From Gammaproteobacteria bacterium (GTDB taxonomy: Bacteria; Pseudomonadota; Gammaproteobacteria; Pseudomonadales; Cellvibrionaceae): a stretch of DNA of 64,000 nt. This document shows positions 18,701-26,326 of the stretch, piece by piece. Every line of letters begins with the position of its first letter. Position 1 is the first letter of the stretch. The notes beneath the pieces are model-generated. The model worked only from the letters and a program-made list of their open reading frames with translations. It did no database searches and was not told where the DNA came from. The stretch covers positions 11,467 through 75,466 of the forward strand of contig JAGKWY010000007.1 of the NCBI GenBank assembly GCA_021151625.1. The letters run 5' to 3'. The translations under genes and the position numbers were made by a program.

Positions 18701-19408
18701 TTACAACATCTTTTACGCTTACCTCCGCAATGGCAATTTCCTGCATTGCAGGAAATCACGCTGTTAAAAAACTATCGCGGCCACGAATATGATTTAACTA
18801 CAAATGAAGAATCGCCCACAGAGCACCAGCAAAACCCACTCAACCTGCCTGAGCTGGAAACGACTAGTGCACGCCTTGCTCGCCATACCGGCACAGTCAT
18901 CCACTCTGCCCTGCAAGCCCTGGTGGAAAATAAACTAGTGACAGCAAGCGAATGCGTGTCGGCAGACGATTTTATTCATCAACAATATTCCTTCTGGAAA
19001 ATCCAGTTGCAACAACTCGGTTGGAATGGTGATCATTTGCAACATGCCCTGAAAAAAATCAGTACGGTTATCAGCAATACACTGAACAGCGAAACGGGCC
19101 ACTGGCTACTCAATTGTGAACACACACAAAGTGCCTGTGAATTATCATTGATGCAAAAGGACCAGCAGGACGTCAAAGAATCCATCATCGACCGCACCTT
19201 TGTAGAAAATGGGACTCGCTGGATTGTGGATTACAAAAGCAGCGAACCAGAGGCCAATGAAACCCTGGATGCTTTCTTTGCACGAGAAATGGAAACTTAT
19301 AAAGGTCAGTTGTTGCGCTATAAGAAGCTTATTGCTGCAATGGAAACATTGCCGATTAAAACAGCGCTTTATTTAGTCAGTGTCGGAAAGCTGATCGAAG
19401 CCTTATAA
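15752..19408 (+). CDS. AddA/RecB-like UvrD helicase-nuclease
   Basis: 1218 aa. Superfamily 1 helicase motifs are visible in order: Walker A SAPAGSGKTGLLTQR (about residue 55), TFTRKAAGEM, Walker B HILVDEFQDTASPQ (about 450), VGDGMQSCYGFRNA, RVNFRSQAGVV, MTIHKSKGLEFDTVIIPG (about 835) and STRLLYVGCTRA. A C-terminal nuclease core RWIVDYKSSEPEANE lies near residue 1160. The first 45 residues are a Ser/Gln-rich extension with repeated SQ(L/P)AS units. It is translationally coupled to the AddB-like gene (TAATG). The pair should resect DNA ends for recombination; whether it recognises a Chi site cannot be seen. Confidence 0.93.
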   Translation: MSQSSFDFESPTDNSPAATGNQFTDSQSASSQLASSQPIDQQVRFDALNPHKSFAVSAPAGSGKTGLLTQRVLTLLAWCEQPEEILAITFTRKAAGEMQDRIIHALWQAAENPQPQDPHALRTWQLAQKVLERDRELQWNLLQSPQRLRVQTIDSLCRSITKQLPLASGIGAQPDTLEDANQAYRLAVRELFKLLEQDSPFRDDLTRLLRHMDNNLNAVENLLTSLLAKREQWLSVLLQARHEDARRYLENVLQLVIREHLELVEEALLLHSSEICSIADAAATNLQQEGERKNRIHELLGISGLPPAEPTVIPVWLALADLLLTNSGTYRARLTKAEGFPAGKENAELKTRFSDLTAAITDTSPEAEQLLNEVRALPAPHYAEHQWQLLDSLTSILPILAAQLTLVFKQLSATDYTAISQAALIALGDEDSPSDLALQLDYRIRHILVDEFQDTASPQLELLKKLTSGWQADDGRTLFIVGDGMQSCYGFRNANVGLFLDARQQGIGSVALDALDLRVNFRSQAGVVNWVNEVFKNAFPAQDDISRGAVSYSPSVAFKPELDRAQHGNAVQFHISRYESQDQSAEKNGDDEDESFSRYSNPRQDAQWQEAEKVVELVQEARNKNPDGSIAILVRTRNHLQKILPALNAAGLSYQATEIDRLASRMAIMDLLSLTRALLNPADRIAWLAILRAPWCGLDNHDLHRITIAQLNELNPRTSETAFGVIWPQLQHYASISGISHAGQQILARIVPLLQQTLAERYRKPLRQWIEGLWLALGGPATLLDENDRDNIQSFFALLDKHQQGGSIRDWQAFHQAIERLFAAPQANADARLQVMTIHKSKGLEFDTVIIPGLDRSARKDDKQLLLWQERINHHGEKQLLLGSLAPTGKDEDSLYTFMRREQEKQQAFESTRLLYVGCTRAIKQLHLIACINSKEEELQAPAKNSLLHSIWPLVKEQANTIAGSNTSVSTVERDSIITDQPGLQHLLRLPPQWQFPALQEITLLKNYRGHEYDLTTNEESPTEHQQNPLNLPELETTSARLARHTGTVIHSALQALVENKLVTASECVSADDFIHQQYSFWKIQLQQLGWNGDHLQHALKKISTVISNTLNSETGHWLLNCEHTQSACELSLMQKDQQDVKESIIDRTFVENGTRWIVDYKSSEPEANETLDAFFAREMETYKGQLLRYKKLIAAMETLPIKTALYLVSVGKLIEAL

Positions 19409-19411
19409 ATG

Positions 19412-19433
19412 AAAACCCGGGCTATGCCCGGGC
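19412..19433. terminator. Bidirectional terminator between convergent helicase and acpH genes
   Basis: CCCGGGC (19416-19422) pairs with GCCCGGG (19426-19432) around a 3-nt loop. AAAA on the left serves as the T tract for the minus strand. The hairpin overlaps the last codons and the stop of acpH, which is unusual but compact. Confidence 0.7.
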
Positions 19434-20018
19434 TTGAGTTTCTTGTGTGTAAGGTTCTACATACTTTTGCAATTCTGCAAAAAACGCAGAAAATTCCGTT
19501 TCATAACTCGAGTAATACTGCTCCAATATCCCCACTGCATCCCCGAGTTTGGCTGGTCGGCGCAACCTTGAATCTATACGTTGAAGCGCGATGCTTATTC
19601 CAGATATATCCTGATAAGTTTCAAATATCTTGTGCTCAAACATTCTCTGAAACTTATAAAACACATCTCCCGGCAAGTTACTTTTTACTGTTTGCAAGTC
19701 TGCATAAAAACCATGGGAAAATTCGTTAAGACTGACAGATGAATATAGATCCCAATGTTTTGCAAGAAAGTGATCGTAAAACACATCCGTTAGAATACCG
19801 CCAAAACGCTTATAGTTTTGGGGCATACGGCTAATACTGCCTTTTACAATGGGATGGGAATCGGTAAAGGCATCTATCGCCCTATGGCAATGAATACCTT
19901 CTTGATAAGAAGGTGAGAATTGCTTTAGTTCGGTAATGGAAACCAGATCCGGCAATATATTACCCACACGAAACTCAATATTCGGTTTGGATAAATAGGC
20001 GTGCGCCAGCCAGTTCAT
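19422..20018 (-). CDS. acpH: ACP phosphodiesterase family protein
   Basis: 198 aa. It matches AcpH (DUF479), which removes the 4'-phosphopantetheine arm from acyl carrier protein. Visible family features are the start MNWLAHAYLS, the metal-binding HRAIDAFTDSHP (about residues 44-55) and GGILTDVFYDHFLAKHW (about 72-88), with the His/Asp residues of an HD-like site. The stop codon lies inside the terminator hairpin. It is 3 nt from the next gene upstream (stop at 20022), so it is in an operon with the HD hydrolase. Confidence 0.9.
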   Translation of the reverse strand: MNWLAHAYLSKPNIEFRVGNILPDLVSITELKQFSPSYQEGIHCHRAIDAFTDSHPIVKGSISRMPQNYKRFGGILTDVFYDHFLAKHWDLYSSVSLNEFSHGFYADLQTVKSNLPGDVFYKFQRMFEHKIFETYQDISGISIALQRIDSRLRRPAKLGDAVGILEQYYSSYETEFSAFFAELQKYVEPYTQETQARA

Positions 20019-20021
20019 GGG

Positions 20022-20612
20022 TTAGGCAGCACCCTTTAAAAACGCGGGATACTCATTAATTTTTTGCAGCAGCCTATTTGCCAGCGCTTCATTACTTGCG
20101 CCTAGCTGATCCAGAATGTACTGCGCCTCTTTTTGATAGGACAGAATTTTTTCATCGCTCCAATAAAATGGCGGATGATAGAGATTGGTAATGCGATCCG
20201 CCAACTTCACCATCCAGATTTCTTTGGGCTGCAACTTTATGCGGGCGATAGAATCTTCCATCTGCGCTTGCTTGGTGGGCAGATTTTCATTTTTGGATAA
20301 CGCCATAACCCCATCCGCAACTGGGCGACCAAAAAGTTCGCACACCTCCGTATAGGTCGCGTCGGTATCTTCAATGGTATCGTGCAATAACGCGCATTGA
20401 ATCGCTAAATTTGCGTCTACCACGTCCAGCGTTTTTGCTGTTGCCAGCGACACTTCCATCGCCACACTGGCAATGTGATTTATATAAGGAATTTGCTCGC
20501 CTTCATGCGTACCACCATAAGTTTGCCCGGAATGCTTGCGTGTAGCGAACGCCCAGGCTTTTTGATAAATATCCGCAGACCATAAATTAGACATGCTCAC
20601 ATTCTCACTCAA
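20022..20612 (-). CDS. HD-domain hydrolase of the RelA/SpoT small-hydrolase (MESH1-like) type
   Basis: 196 aa. A single HD domain is visible: RKHSGQTYGGTHEGEQIPYINHI (split around residues 23-47), the diagnostic ALLHDTIEDTDATY (about 75-88, HD metal ligands) and WMVKLADRITNLYHPP (about 132-147). This is the fold of the (p)ppGpp hydrolase half of SpoT without a synthetase domain. It may degrade (p)ppGpp or a related nucleotide, but the substrate is not shown. It sits between the membrane methyltransferase and acpH. A second, different member of this family lies at 31525-32049. Confidence 0.85.
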   Translation of the reverse strand: MSENVSMSNLWSADIYQKAWAFATRKHSGQTYGGTHEGEQIPYINHIASVAMEVSLATAKTLDVVDANLAIQCALLHDTIEDTDATYTEVCELFGRPVADGVMALSKNENLPTKQAQMEDSIARIKLQPKEIWMVKLADRITNLYHPPFYWSDEKILSYQKEAQYILDQLGASNEALANRLLQKINEYPAFLKGAA

Positions 20613-20618
20613 AAAAAC

Positions 20619-21062
20619 TTACAACCAACGCCTGACATTACGCGCATAGTTTTGCCACTCTTCACCGTGTTTCTGCGCTAACCAGGGTTCTTCGGCGAGG
20701 GTAATACGCAGATGAAATGCTGCAATCACAGTCAGCGCATAAATTGCTAATGCAGAGGAAAGGAATAACGCAGACCATCCCAACAAAATTAACGACACAG
20801 CAACATACATAGGGTTGCGGCTAAAACGATAAAGCCCGACAGTGACCAATTTTTGCGGTGGTGCCCAGGGCGCCAGCGTGCCTTTGCCAGATACATAAAA
20901 GTCGCGCACACACCACAACAGGGCAATCGTACCTAAAGCCACAAAGATAAAACCCATGGGCCACACAATACTCACGCGTGTAACCCCAATAAACCCAAGC
21001 GGCAGACCGAAAGCAACCACACCGGGCAATACCAGAAATGCAATTATTGCGCGTACCAGCAT
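20619..21062 (-). CDS. Small membrane methyltransferase (isoprenylcysteine-methyltransferase-like)
   Basis: 147 aa from the ATG at 21062, chosen for the GGGGAG 6 nt upstream; the open frame continues upstream to 21221, but that part is not protein-like. Four to five membrane helices are present. The signature of the ICMT/phospholipid methyltransferase family is visible as VGLYRFSRNPMYVAVSLILLG and the C-terminal ITLAEEPWLAQKHGEEWQNYARNVRRWL. It likely methylates a lipid or small molecule using SAM at the inner membrane; the substrate is unknown. It is the first gene of the run leading to acpH. Confidence 0.85.
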   Translation of the reverse strand: MLVRAIIAFLVLPGVVAFGLPLGFIGVTRVSIVWPMGFIFVALGTIALLWCVRDFYVSGKGTLAPWAPPQKLVTVGLYRFSRNPMYVAVSLILLGWSALFLSSALAIYALTVIAAFHLRITLAEEPWLAQKHGEEWQNYARNVRRWL

Positions 21063-21281
21063 AGGTAACTCCCCGGGAAACGCGGCCTTCACACCGCCAC
21101 TTTCTATCGCTCGATAATATAGCCCCGGCCTGCTCTTTTCACCTGCTTTCAGCTCCCAATCATTGCGGTTATAGCAGTAGCTGCTATTAGAAGCCACGCT
21201 GCACCTTAGTGGGCGCGACATTTTTACGACATCCCTGCTTTACCCTGACTTAAATCCCCCCAACAAAATACCGATTGAATA

Positions 21282-22412
21282 ATGAGTGCAATAACACAGC
21301 GGAAAACGATATTGGCAGCGGTGATCATGCTGCCGCTTGTGTTGGTATTGGTGCTGCTAATGCAAGCGCCTCAACCGCAAGCGGATGAAAGCCCTGCAGC
21401 CCCACTACTCACGGTGGTGACAACTCAAGCCCGGAGCGAGCAGCTTCCCCTGCAGGTGCCTGCCACTGGCAATGTCCATGCCTGGCAGGAGGCAAGTATC
21501 GGCGCGGAAAGCGATGGACTCACACTCATTGAAGTGCTGGTCGATGTGGGTGATAAGGTCAAGCGCGGTCAACTATTAGCGCGTTTTAATAGCGATATTA
21601 TTGCGGCCGAGCTTGAGGAAGCCCGCGCATCAGTTGCGCAGGCAACGGCAGCGGCCGAGGAAGCAGAACTGAATTTTTCTCGTGCAAAAACACTGGCAAT
21701 CTCCAGGGCAATTTCCACCCAACAACTCGACCAAACACGCATAGCCACCATGACAGCAAAGGCGCAACTGGATGCGGCGCACGCGTTTGAAAAAAAGCAG
21801 CGTCTGCGCCTGAAACAAACGCGCGTGCATGCACCCAGCGATGGAATTATTAGCGCACGCTCCGCCACTATTGGCACTGTGGTGCCCTCGGCGCAGGAAT
21901 TATTTCGCCTGATTGAAAATGGCCGCCTCGAATGGCGCGCGCAGGTATCTATGTCCGATATAGAAAAATTAGCGGAGGGACAAAACGCCGTTATTACCAA
22001 CCAGCAACAGGCATTGATAAGAGGCAGCCTGCGCAGGCTTGCGCCGACAATTGACACCAACACCCACAGCGGTTTGGTGTATATCGATTTACCAGCCAGT
22101 GCCAACTTGCGCGCAGGCACGTTTATGCGCGGCTACATTGAAGTGGGTGATACCACAAGCTTAACCCTGCCGCAAAGCGCTGTGATATTGCGTGATGGCT
22201 TTCACTATGTCATGCAAGTTGGTGCACAGTCGGTTGTATCACTGAAAAAAATCGTTATTGGCCGGCAAGTGAATGATCGCGTCGAAATAATTACCGGGCT
22301 TTCACCCGCTGAAAATGTCATCACCTCTGGCCTCAGTTTTTTAAGTGCAGGCGATAAGGTGCGCGTAGTTGATAATCCCCTTTCCGTCACAGCTTCTATT
22401 GAGGAACAATAA
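21282..22412 (+). CDS. RND efflux periplasmic adaptor (membrane fusion protein)
   Basis: 376 aa. The N-terminal membrane anchor (residues ~10-28) is followed by the biotinyl-lipoyl half motif (GNVHAWQEASIGAESDGLT, VLVDVGDKVKRGQLLARF) and an Ala/Glu-rich helical hairpin (about 105-170). Next come the second lipoyl half (VHAPSDGIISARSATIGTVV) and the beta-barrel and membrane-proximal domains. It bridges the RND pump, encoded 2 nt downstream, to an outer-membrane channel. No TolC-like gene is in the cluster, so the channel must come from elsewhere. Confidence 0.93.
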   Translation: MSAITQRKTILAAVIMLPLVLVLVLLMQAPQPQADESPAAPLLTVVTTQARSEQLPLQVPATGNVHAWQEASIGAESDGLTLIEVLVDVGDKVKRGQLLARFNSDIIAAELEEARASVAQATAAAEEAELNFSRAKTLAISRAISTQQLDQTRIATMTAKAQLDAAHAFEKKQRLRLKQTRVHAPSDGIISARSATIGTVVPSAQELFRLIENGRLEWRAQVSMSDIEKLAEGQNAVITNQQQALIRGSLRRLAPTIDTNTHSGLVYIDLPASANLRAGTFMRGYIEVGDTTSLTLPQSAVILRDGFHYVMQVGAQSVVSLKKIVIGRQVNDRVEIITGLSPAENVITSGLSFLSAGDKVRVVDNPLSVTASIEEQ

Positions 22413-22414
22413 TA

Positions 22415-25400
22415 ATGAACCTCAATATTTCTTCCTGGGCGATTGCCAACCCTGTTGCAACTTCATTGGTATTTATTCTGCTCACACTCGCCGGGCTCTA
22501 CGGTTTTCAGGCAATGAAAGTGCAAAACTTTCCCGATATTGATTTCCCGATTATCACTGTCACCGCTGTTCTGCCCGGTGCCTCACCCCAACAGTTGGAA
22601 ACTGATGTTGCACGCAAAATTGAAGATGCCCTGGCCAATACCCAGGGCATCAAACATATCAAGAGTTCATTGACCGATAGTGTTGCCAGCATCACCGCGG
22701 AATTCGGTATCGAAAAAAACGTACAGGATGCAGTGGGCGATGTACGCGATGCTATTTCCAGTATTCGCGCTAATTTGCCCGCAGATATGCTCGACCCGGT
22801 GATCAAAAAAATGGAACTGGCAAGCTCGCCGGTGATGACTTACACAGTGACATCTTCAGGCTTGGATGTTGAAGCCCTGTCATGGTTTGTCGATAGCACT
22901 ATCACCCGGCAGTTAATGTCGGTGACTGGTGTAGGTGCGGTTACGCGTATTGGTGGTGTAACACGCGAAATACGTGTTGAACTCGAAGCCGACAAATTAA
23001 TGGCTTTAAATATCACCGCTGCCGAAATTTCCCAACAACTCAGCCAACTGCAATTGGAAGCTTCCGGTGGCCGGATTGATATGGGTAACCGGGAGCAATC
23101 CATCCGCACCCTTGCCACGGCAAAATCTGCACAGGAAATTGCCCGGTTGGATATTGCACTGTCCGATGGCCGACGAATTCGCCTGGATCAAATCGCCAGA
23201 GTGCTGGACACCACTGCCGAACAACGCGCGCTGGCACTGATGAACGGCAAGCCAGCTGTGGCCTTTGACATACTGCGTTCACGCGGCGCTGGCGAACTGG
23301 AAGTTGCTGCCGCTACGCAATTAAAAATCCGGCAATTACAAAGCGACTATCCAGATATTCACTTTGCACAAGCAGTTAATTTTAGCGAACCGGTACAGGA
23401 AAATTATTCCGGCTCCATGATGTTGTTATACGAAGGTGCTTTGCTCGCGGTGCTGGTGGTGTTCTTTTTTTTGCGCGATTGGCGCGCTACGTTTATCGCC
23501 GCTGTAGCGCTGCCACTTTCTGTGATACCCACCTTTATTGTTATCCATTTAATGGGCTTTAGTTTAAATACTGTGTCACTGTTATCCCTCTCTTTAGTAA
23601 TTGGCGTACTGGTTGATGATGCGATTGTTGAAATAGAAAATATCGAACGGCATTTACTTATGGGCAAAGTGCCCTTCACTGCTGCGCGCGATGCCGCCAC
23701 CGAAATTGGCCTGGCCGTGATTGCCACTAGCCTGACACTAATTGCGGTGTTTCTACCTACCTCGATGATGGGCGGCATTATCGGAAAATATTTTTTCCAA
23801 TTCGGGTGGACTTGCGCCATCGCGGTATTTTTCTCACTGATGGTTGCACGCATGCTTACACCCATGATGGCAGCGCACCTACTCAAAGCTCCCCACGAAT
23901 CAACATTATCGCCGAAAAAAAATACCTCGCCGCGCTGGATTTCTTATTATCTGTATTACTTACGCCGTGCGATTAAACACAAAATGATAACTCTGGCGTT
24001 GGTACTGTTATTTGTTGTGTCAGGTTTTATGGCTGCTGCGAATCTGCCCGGCGAATTTATCCCACAGGATGAAAGTAACCAAACACAAATCAGTTTATCG
24101 CTGCCGCCCGGCAGTAAACTGCAGGAGACATTAGCACTAGCCGAACAGGCGCGTTATCTCCTGCAAAAAAATCCGTACATTGAATCGATTTACACTGCTA
24201 TTGGTGTGAGCGCTACATCCGGTGATCCCGATGAAGCCAGCGCGCCAGCCGGTGTAACCAATGCCGTACTCACGGTAAACCTGGCTCCGCGCCATAAACG
24301 CCGCGGCGTTAGCCGGCAAATGCTTGAACAGCAGATGCGCGATGCGTTGAACCTACTGCCCGGCACACGCATTAGTGTCGGTATGGGTGGCAACAGCGAA
24401 GGCTATGAAATTGTGCTCGCCGCAGAAGATGGCCAATTGCTTGCACAACACGCGAGTCTGGTTGAGCGCGAACTACGCAGCATTCCCGGTATAGGTGCGG
24501 TGACTTCATCGGCCAGTTTGGTTCGGCCTGAATTGGTAGTGCGCCCCGATTTTGCTCGCGCTGCCGACCTGGGTGTAACCTCGGCCAGCATCGCCGAGAC
24601 ACTGCGTATTGCCACTGCGGGCGATTATTATCAGGCGCTGGCGAAATTAAATCTTAGCGAGCGTCAAATTCCCATTGTTGTGCGCCTATCCGATGAAGGG
24701 CGCAATGATCTGGATAGCTTGCGCCGCTTGCCCGTGCCTGGCACTCATGGCGCAGTACCCTTGGAAAGTGTGGCGGAGCTACAGCTGCTCACCGGACCTG
24801 CGGAACTGACGCGCTATGATCGCCTGCGCAATATCAACATCAAGGTGGAACTTAATGGCCGCTCGCTGAGCGAAGTGGAAAATGCTGCAGCACTCTTGCC
24901 CAGCCTGCGCAAATTACCTCAAGGCGTAAGTGTGGCCGCGACTGGCGATGCAGAAATGATGGACGAACTGGTGCTGGGTTTTGCGATAGCTATGTTCGCC
25001 GGCGTGCTCTGTGTGTATTCGGTGCTGGTGTTATTGTTAAAAGATTTTGCGCAACCTCTTACTGTGTTAATCGCATTGGTGTTAGCGATTCCCGGTGCTT
25101 TTTTTGCGCTATGGATAAGTGGTTCAAGCTTGTCCATGCCCTCAATGATTGGGTTGATTATGTTGATGGGCATCACCACAAAAAATTCCATTTTGCTGGT
25201 GGATTACATCGTTATGGCGCGGCGGGACCACGGCTATAGCCGGCAACGGGCCATTATCGATGCCTGTCGTAAACGCGCCCGCCCGATTGTAATGACCACC
25301 CTTGCAATGGGCGCCGGTATGCTGCCCATTGCCATGGGAATGGGCGCCGACCCGAGCTTTCGCGCGCCTATGGCGATAGTGGTAATTGGCGGGCTGATCA

Positions 25401-25549
25401 GCTCAACAGTGTTGTGTTTGCTGGTCATTCCCATTGTTTATAGCCAGATAGATGATCTGCTTGAAAATATTAAGGCTAGAATTAATCAGCAACAGAACAC
25501 TATTAATCTGCACAGGTCTGAAACTCACACAATCCGTAATACTTTTTAA
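22415..25549 (+). CDS. RND multidrug/hydrophobe efflux pump, inner-membrane subunit
   Basis: 1044 aa, the usual size for HAE-1 pumps. The duplicated architecture (two halves of six helices with large periplasmic loops) is visible. The first half starts SWAIANPVATSLVFILLTLAGLYG, and the helix-4 segment SLVIGVLVDDAIVEIENIERHL carries the proton-relay aspartates. The second-half helix segment is LMGITTKNSILLVDYIVMA. It exports substrates using the proton gradient. The cluster order (adaptor, pump, regulator, kinase) suggests pump expression is controlled by the linked two-component system. The last codons run into a degenerate tandem repeat. Confidence 0.95.
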   Translation: MNLNISSWAIANPVATSLVFILLTLAGLYGFQAMKVQNFPDIDFPIITVTAVLPGASPQQLETDVARKIEDALANTQGIKHIKSSLTDSVASITAEFGIEKNVQDAVGDVRDAISSIRANLPADMLDPVIKKMELASSPVMTYTVTSSGLDVEALSWFVDSTITRQLMSVTGVGAVTRIGGVTREIRVELEADKLMALNITAAEISQQLSQLQLEASGGRIDMGNREQSIRTLATAKSAQEIARLDIALSDGRRIRLDQIARVLDTTAEQRALALMNGKPAVAFDILRSRGAGELEVAAATQLKIRQLQSDYPDIHFAQAVNFSEPVQENYSGSMMLLYEGALLAVLVVFFFLRDWRATFIAAVALPLSVIPTFIVIHLMGFSLNTVSLLSLSLVIGVLVDDAIVEIENIERHLLMGKVPFTAARDAATEIGLAVIATSLTLIAVFLPTSMMGGIIGKYFFQFGWTCAIAVFFSLMVARMLTPMMAAHLLKAPHESTLSPKKNTSPRWISYYLYYLRRAIKHKMITLALVLLFVVSGFMAAANLPGEFIPQDESNQTQISLSLPPGSKLQETLALAEQARYLLQKNPYIESIYTAIGVSATSGDPDEASAPAGVTNAVLTVNLAPRHKRRGVSRQMLEQQMRDALNLLPGTRISVGMGGNSEGYEIVLAAEDGQLLAQHASLVERELRSIPGIGAVTSSASLVRPELVVRPDFARAADLGVTSASIAETLRIATAGDYYQALAKLNLSERQIPIVVRLSDEGRNDLDSLRRLPVPGTHGAVPLESVAELQLLTGPAELTRYDRLRNINIKVELNGRSLSEVENAAALLPSLRKLPQGVSVAATGDAEMMDELVLGFAIAMFAGVLCVYSVLVLLLKDFAQPLTVLIALVLAIPGAFFALWISGSSLSMPSMIGLIMLMGITTKNSILLVDYIVMARRDHGYSRQRAIIDACRKRARPIVMTTLAMGAGMLPIAMGMGADPSFRAPMAIVVIGGLISSTVLCLLVIPIVYSQIDDLLENIKARINQQQNTINLHRSETHTIRNTF

Positions 25550-25645
25550 TGGATGATACTTTTTAATTGATGGTAGATTTTAATTGACGATAGGTTTTGA
25601 ATGGTGATGCATCTTGAATGGTGAAACAGTTTGAATAATGAATCC
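25543..25645 (+). repeat. Degenerate 17-bp tandem repeat (about six units) before the response regulator
   Basis: Six head-to-tail units can be aligned: 25543-25559, 25560-25577 (18 bp), 25578-25594, 25595-25611, 25612-25628 and 25629-25645. The unit consensus is close to TTTTGAATGGTGATACA, with the TTT(T)(G/A)AAT core most conserved. The array begins in the last codons of the RND pump, fills the whole spacer and runs through the first codons of the regulator. It could be a direct-repeat operator for the OmpR-type regulator or a slippage-derived filler. Confidence 0.7.
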
Positions 25646-26326
25646 TTGTCCATCCTGATTATTGAAGACAACGCGCAACTTGCGGCAAACCTCTACGATT
25701 ATCTGGAGGCATGTGGTCATACACTCGATGCTGCACCCGACGGCGTTTCCGGATTACACCTTGCCGCAGCCAATGATTACGATGCAATCCTGCTCGACTG
25801 GAATTTGCCGCGCATGGATGGCCTGACACTGCTAAAAAAATTGCGCAGCGAATCCAGAAAAAAAGTGCCCGTTATTATGCTCACCGCACGCGATCAGCTA
25901 GCCGACAAAATGGATGGGTTTGAATCAGGGCTGGATGACTATTTGGTAAAGCCCGTTGCCCTGCCGGAAATTGAAATCCGCTTGCGCTCATTAGTCTTTC
26001 GCCGCAAACAATGCGCCGCACCGGATGATGTATTACAAGTCAGCGACCTTCGCTTCCACTTAACCACCCTGGAGGTTCGTCGCGGCGAACGAAAAGTCGT
26101 GCTGAGTAAAACCGGCCGCCGCCTGTTGGAATTATTAATGCGCGAAAGCCCGCGTGTGGTCACACGTGCGCGTTTGGAACAAGCCGCCTGGGGCGACGCA
26201 ACGCCCGGCACAGATTTGTTGCGTTCTCACATGCACTTGTTGCGCAAAGCATTGGAGCAGGATGAGGAAAAGGCAATATTACATACAGTTCCAGGTTCTG
26301 GTTACAGGTTGGGTGATCTTGAATAA
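25631..26326 (+). CDS. OmpR/PhoB-family response regulator
   Basis: 231 aa. The receiver domain (about residues 7-120) has the acidic pocket IIEDN, the phosphoacceptor Asp in YDAILLDWNLPRMDG and the conserved Lys in LDDYLVKPVALPE. The C-terminal winged-helix DNA-binding domain (about 135-230) ends LHTVPGSGYRLGDLE. The start must be TTG at 25631 or a nearby TTG, because an in-frame TGA lies at 25622 and no ATG precedes the conserved core. No strong Shine-Dalgarno is seen, so translation may be weak or coupled. It overlaps the sensor kinase gene. Confidence 0.93.
   Translation: MNNESLSILIIEDNAQLAANLYDYLEACGHTLDAAPDGVSGLHLAAANDYDAILLDWNLPRMDGLTLLKKLRSESRKKVPVIMLTARDQLADKMDGFESGLDDYLVKPVALPEIEIRLRSLVFRRKQCAAPDDVLQVSDLRFHLTTLEVRRGERKVVLSKTGRRLLELLMRESPRVVTRARLEQAAWGDATPGTDLLRSHMHLLRKALEQDEEKAILHTVPGSGYRLGDLE

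Noticed and set aside
26154..26312. Upstream extension of the sensor kinase to a GTG at 26154
   Set aside because: It would overlap the winged-helix part of the regulator for 160 nt and yields a Cys/Trp-rich sequence without homology; a GTG at 26313 or TTG at 26319 fits better.
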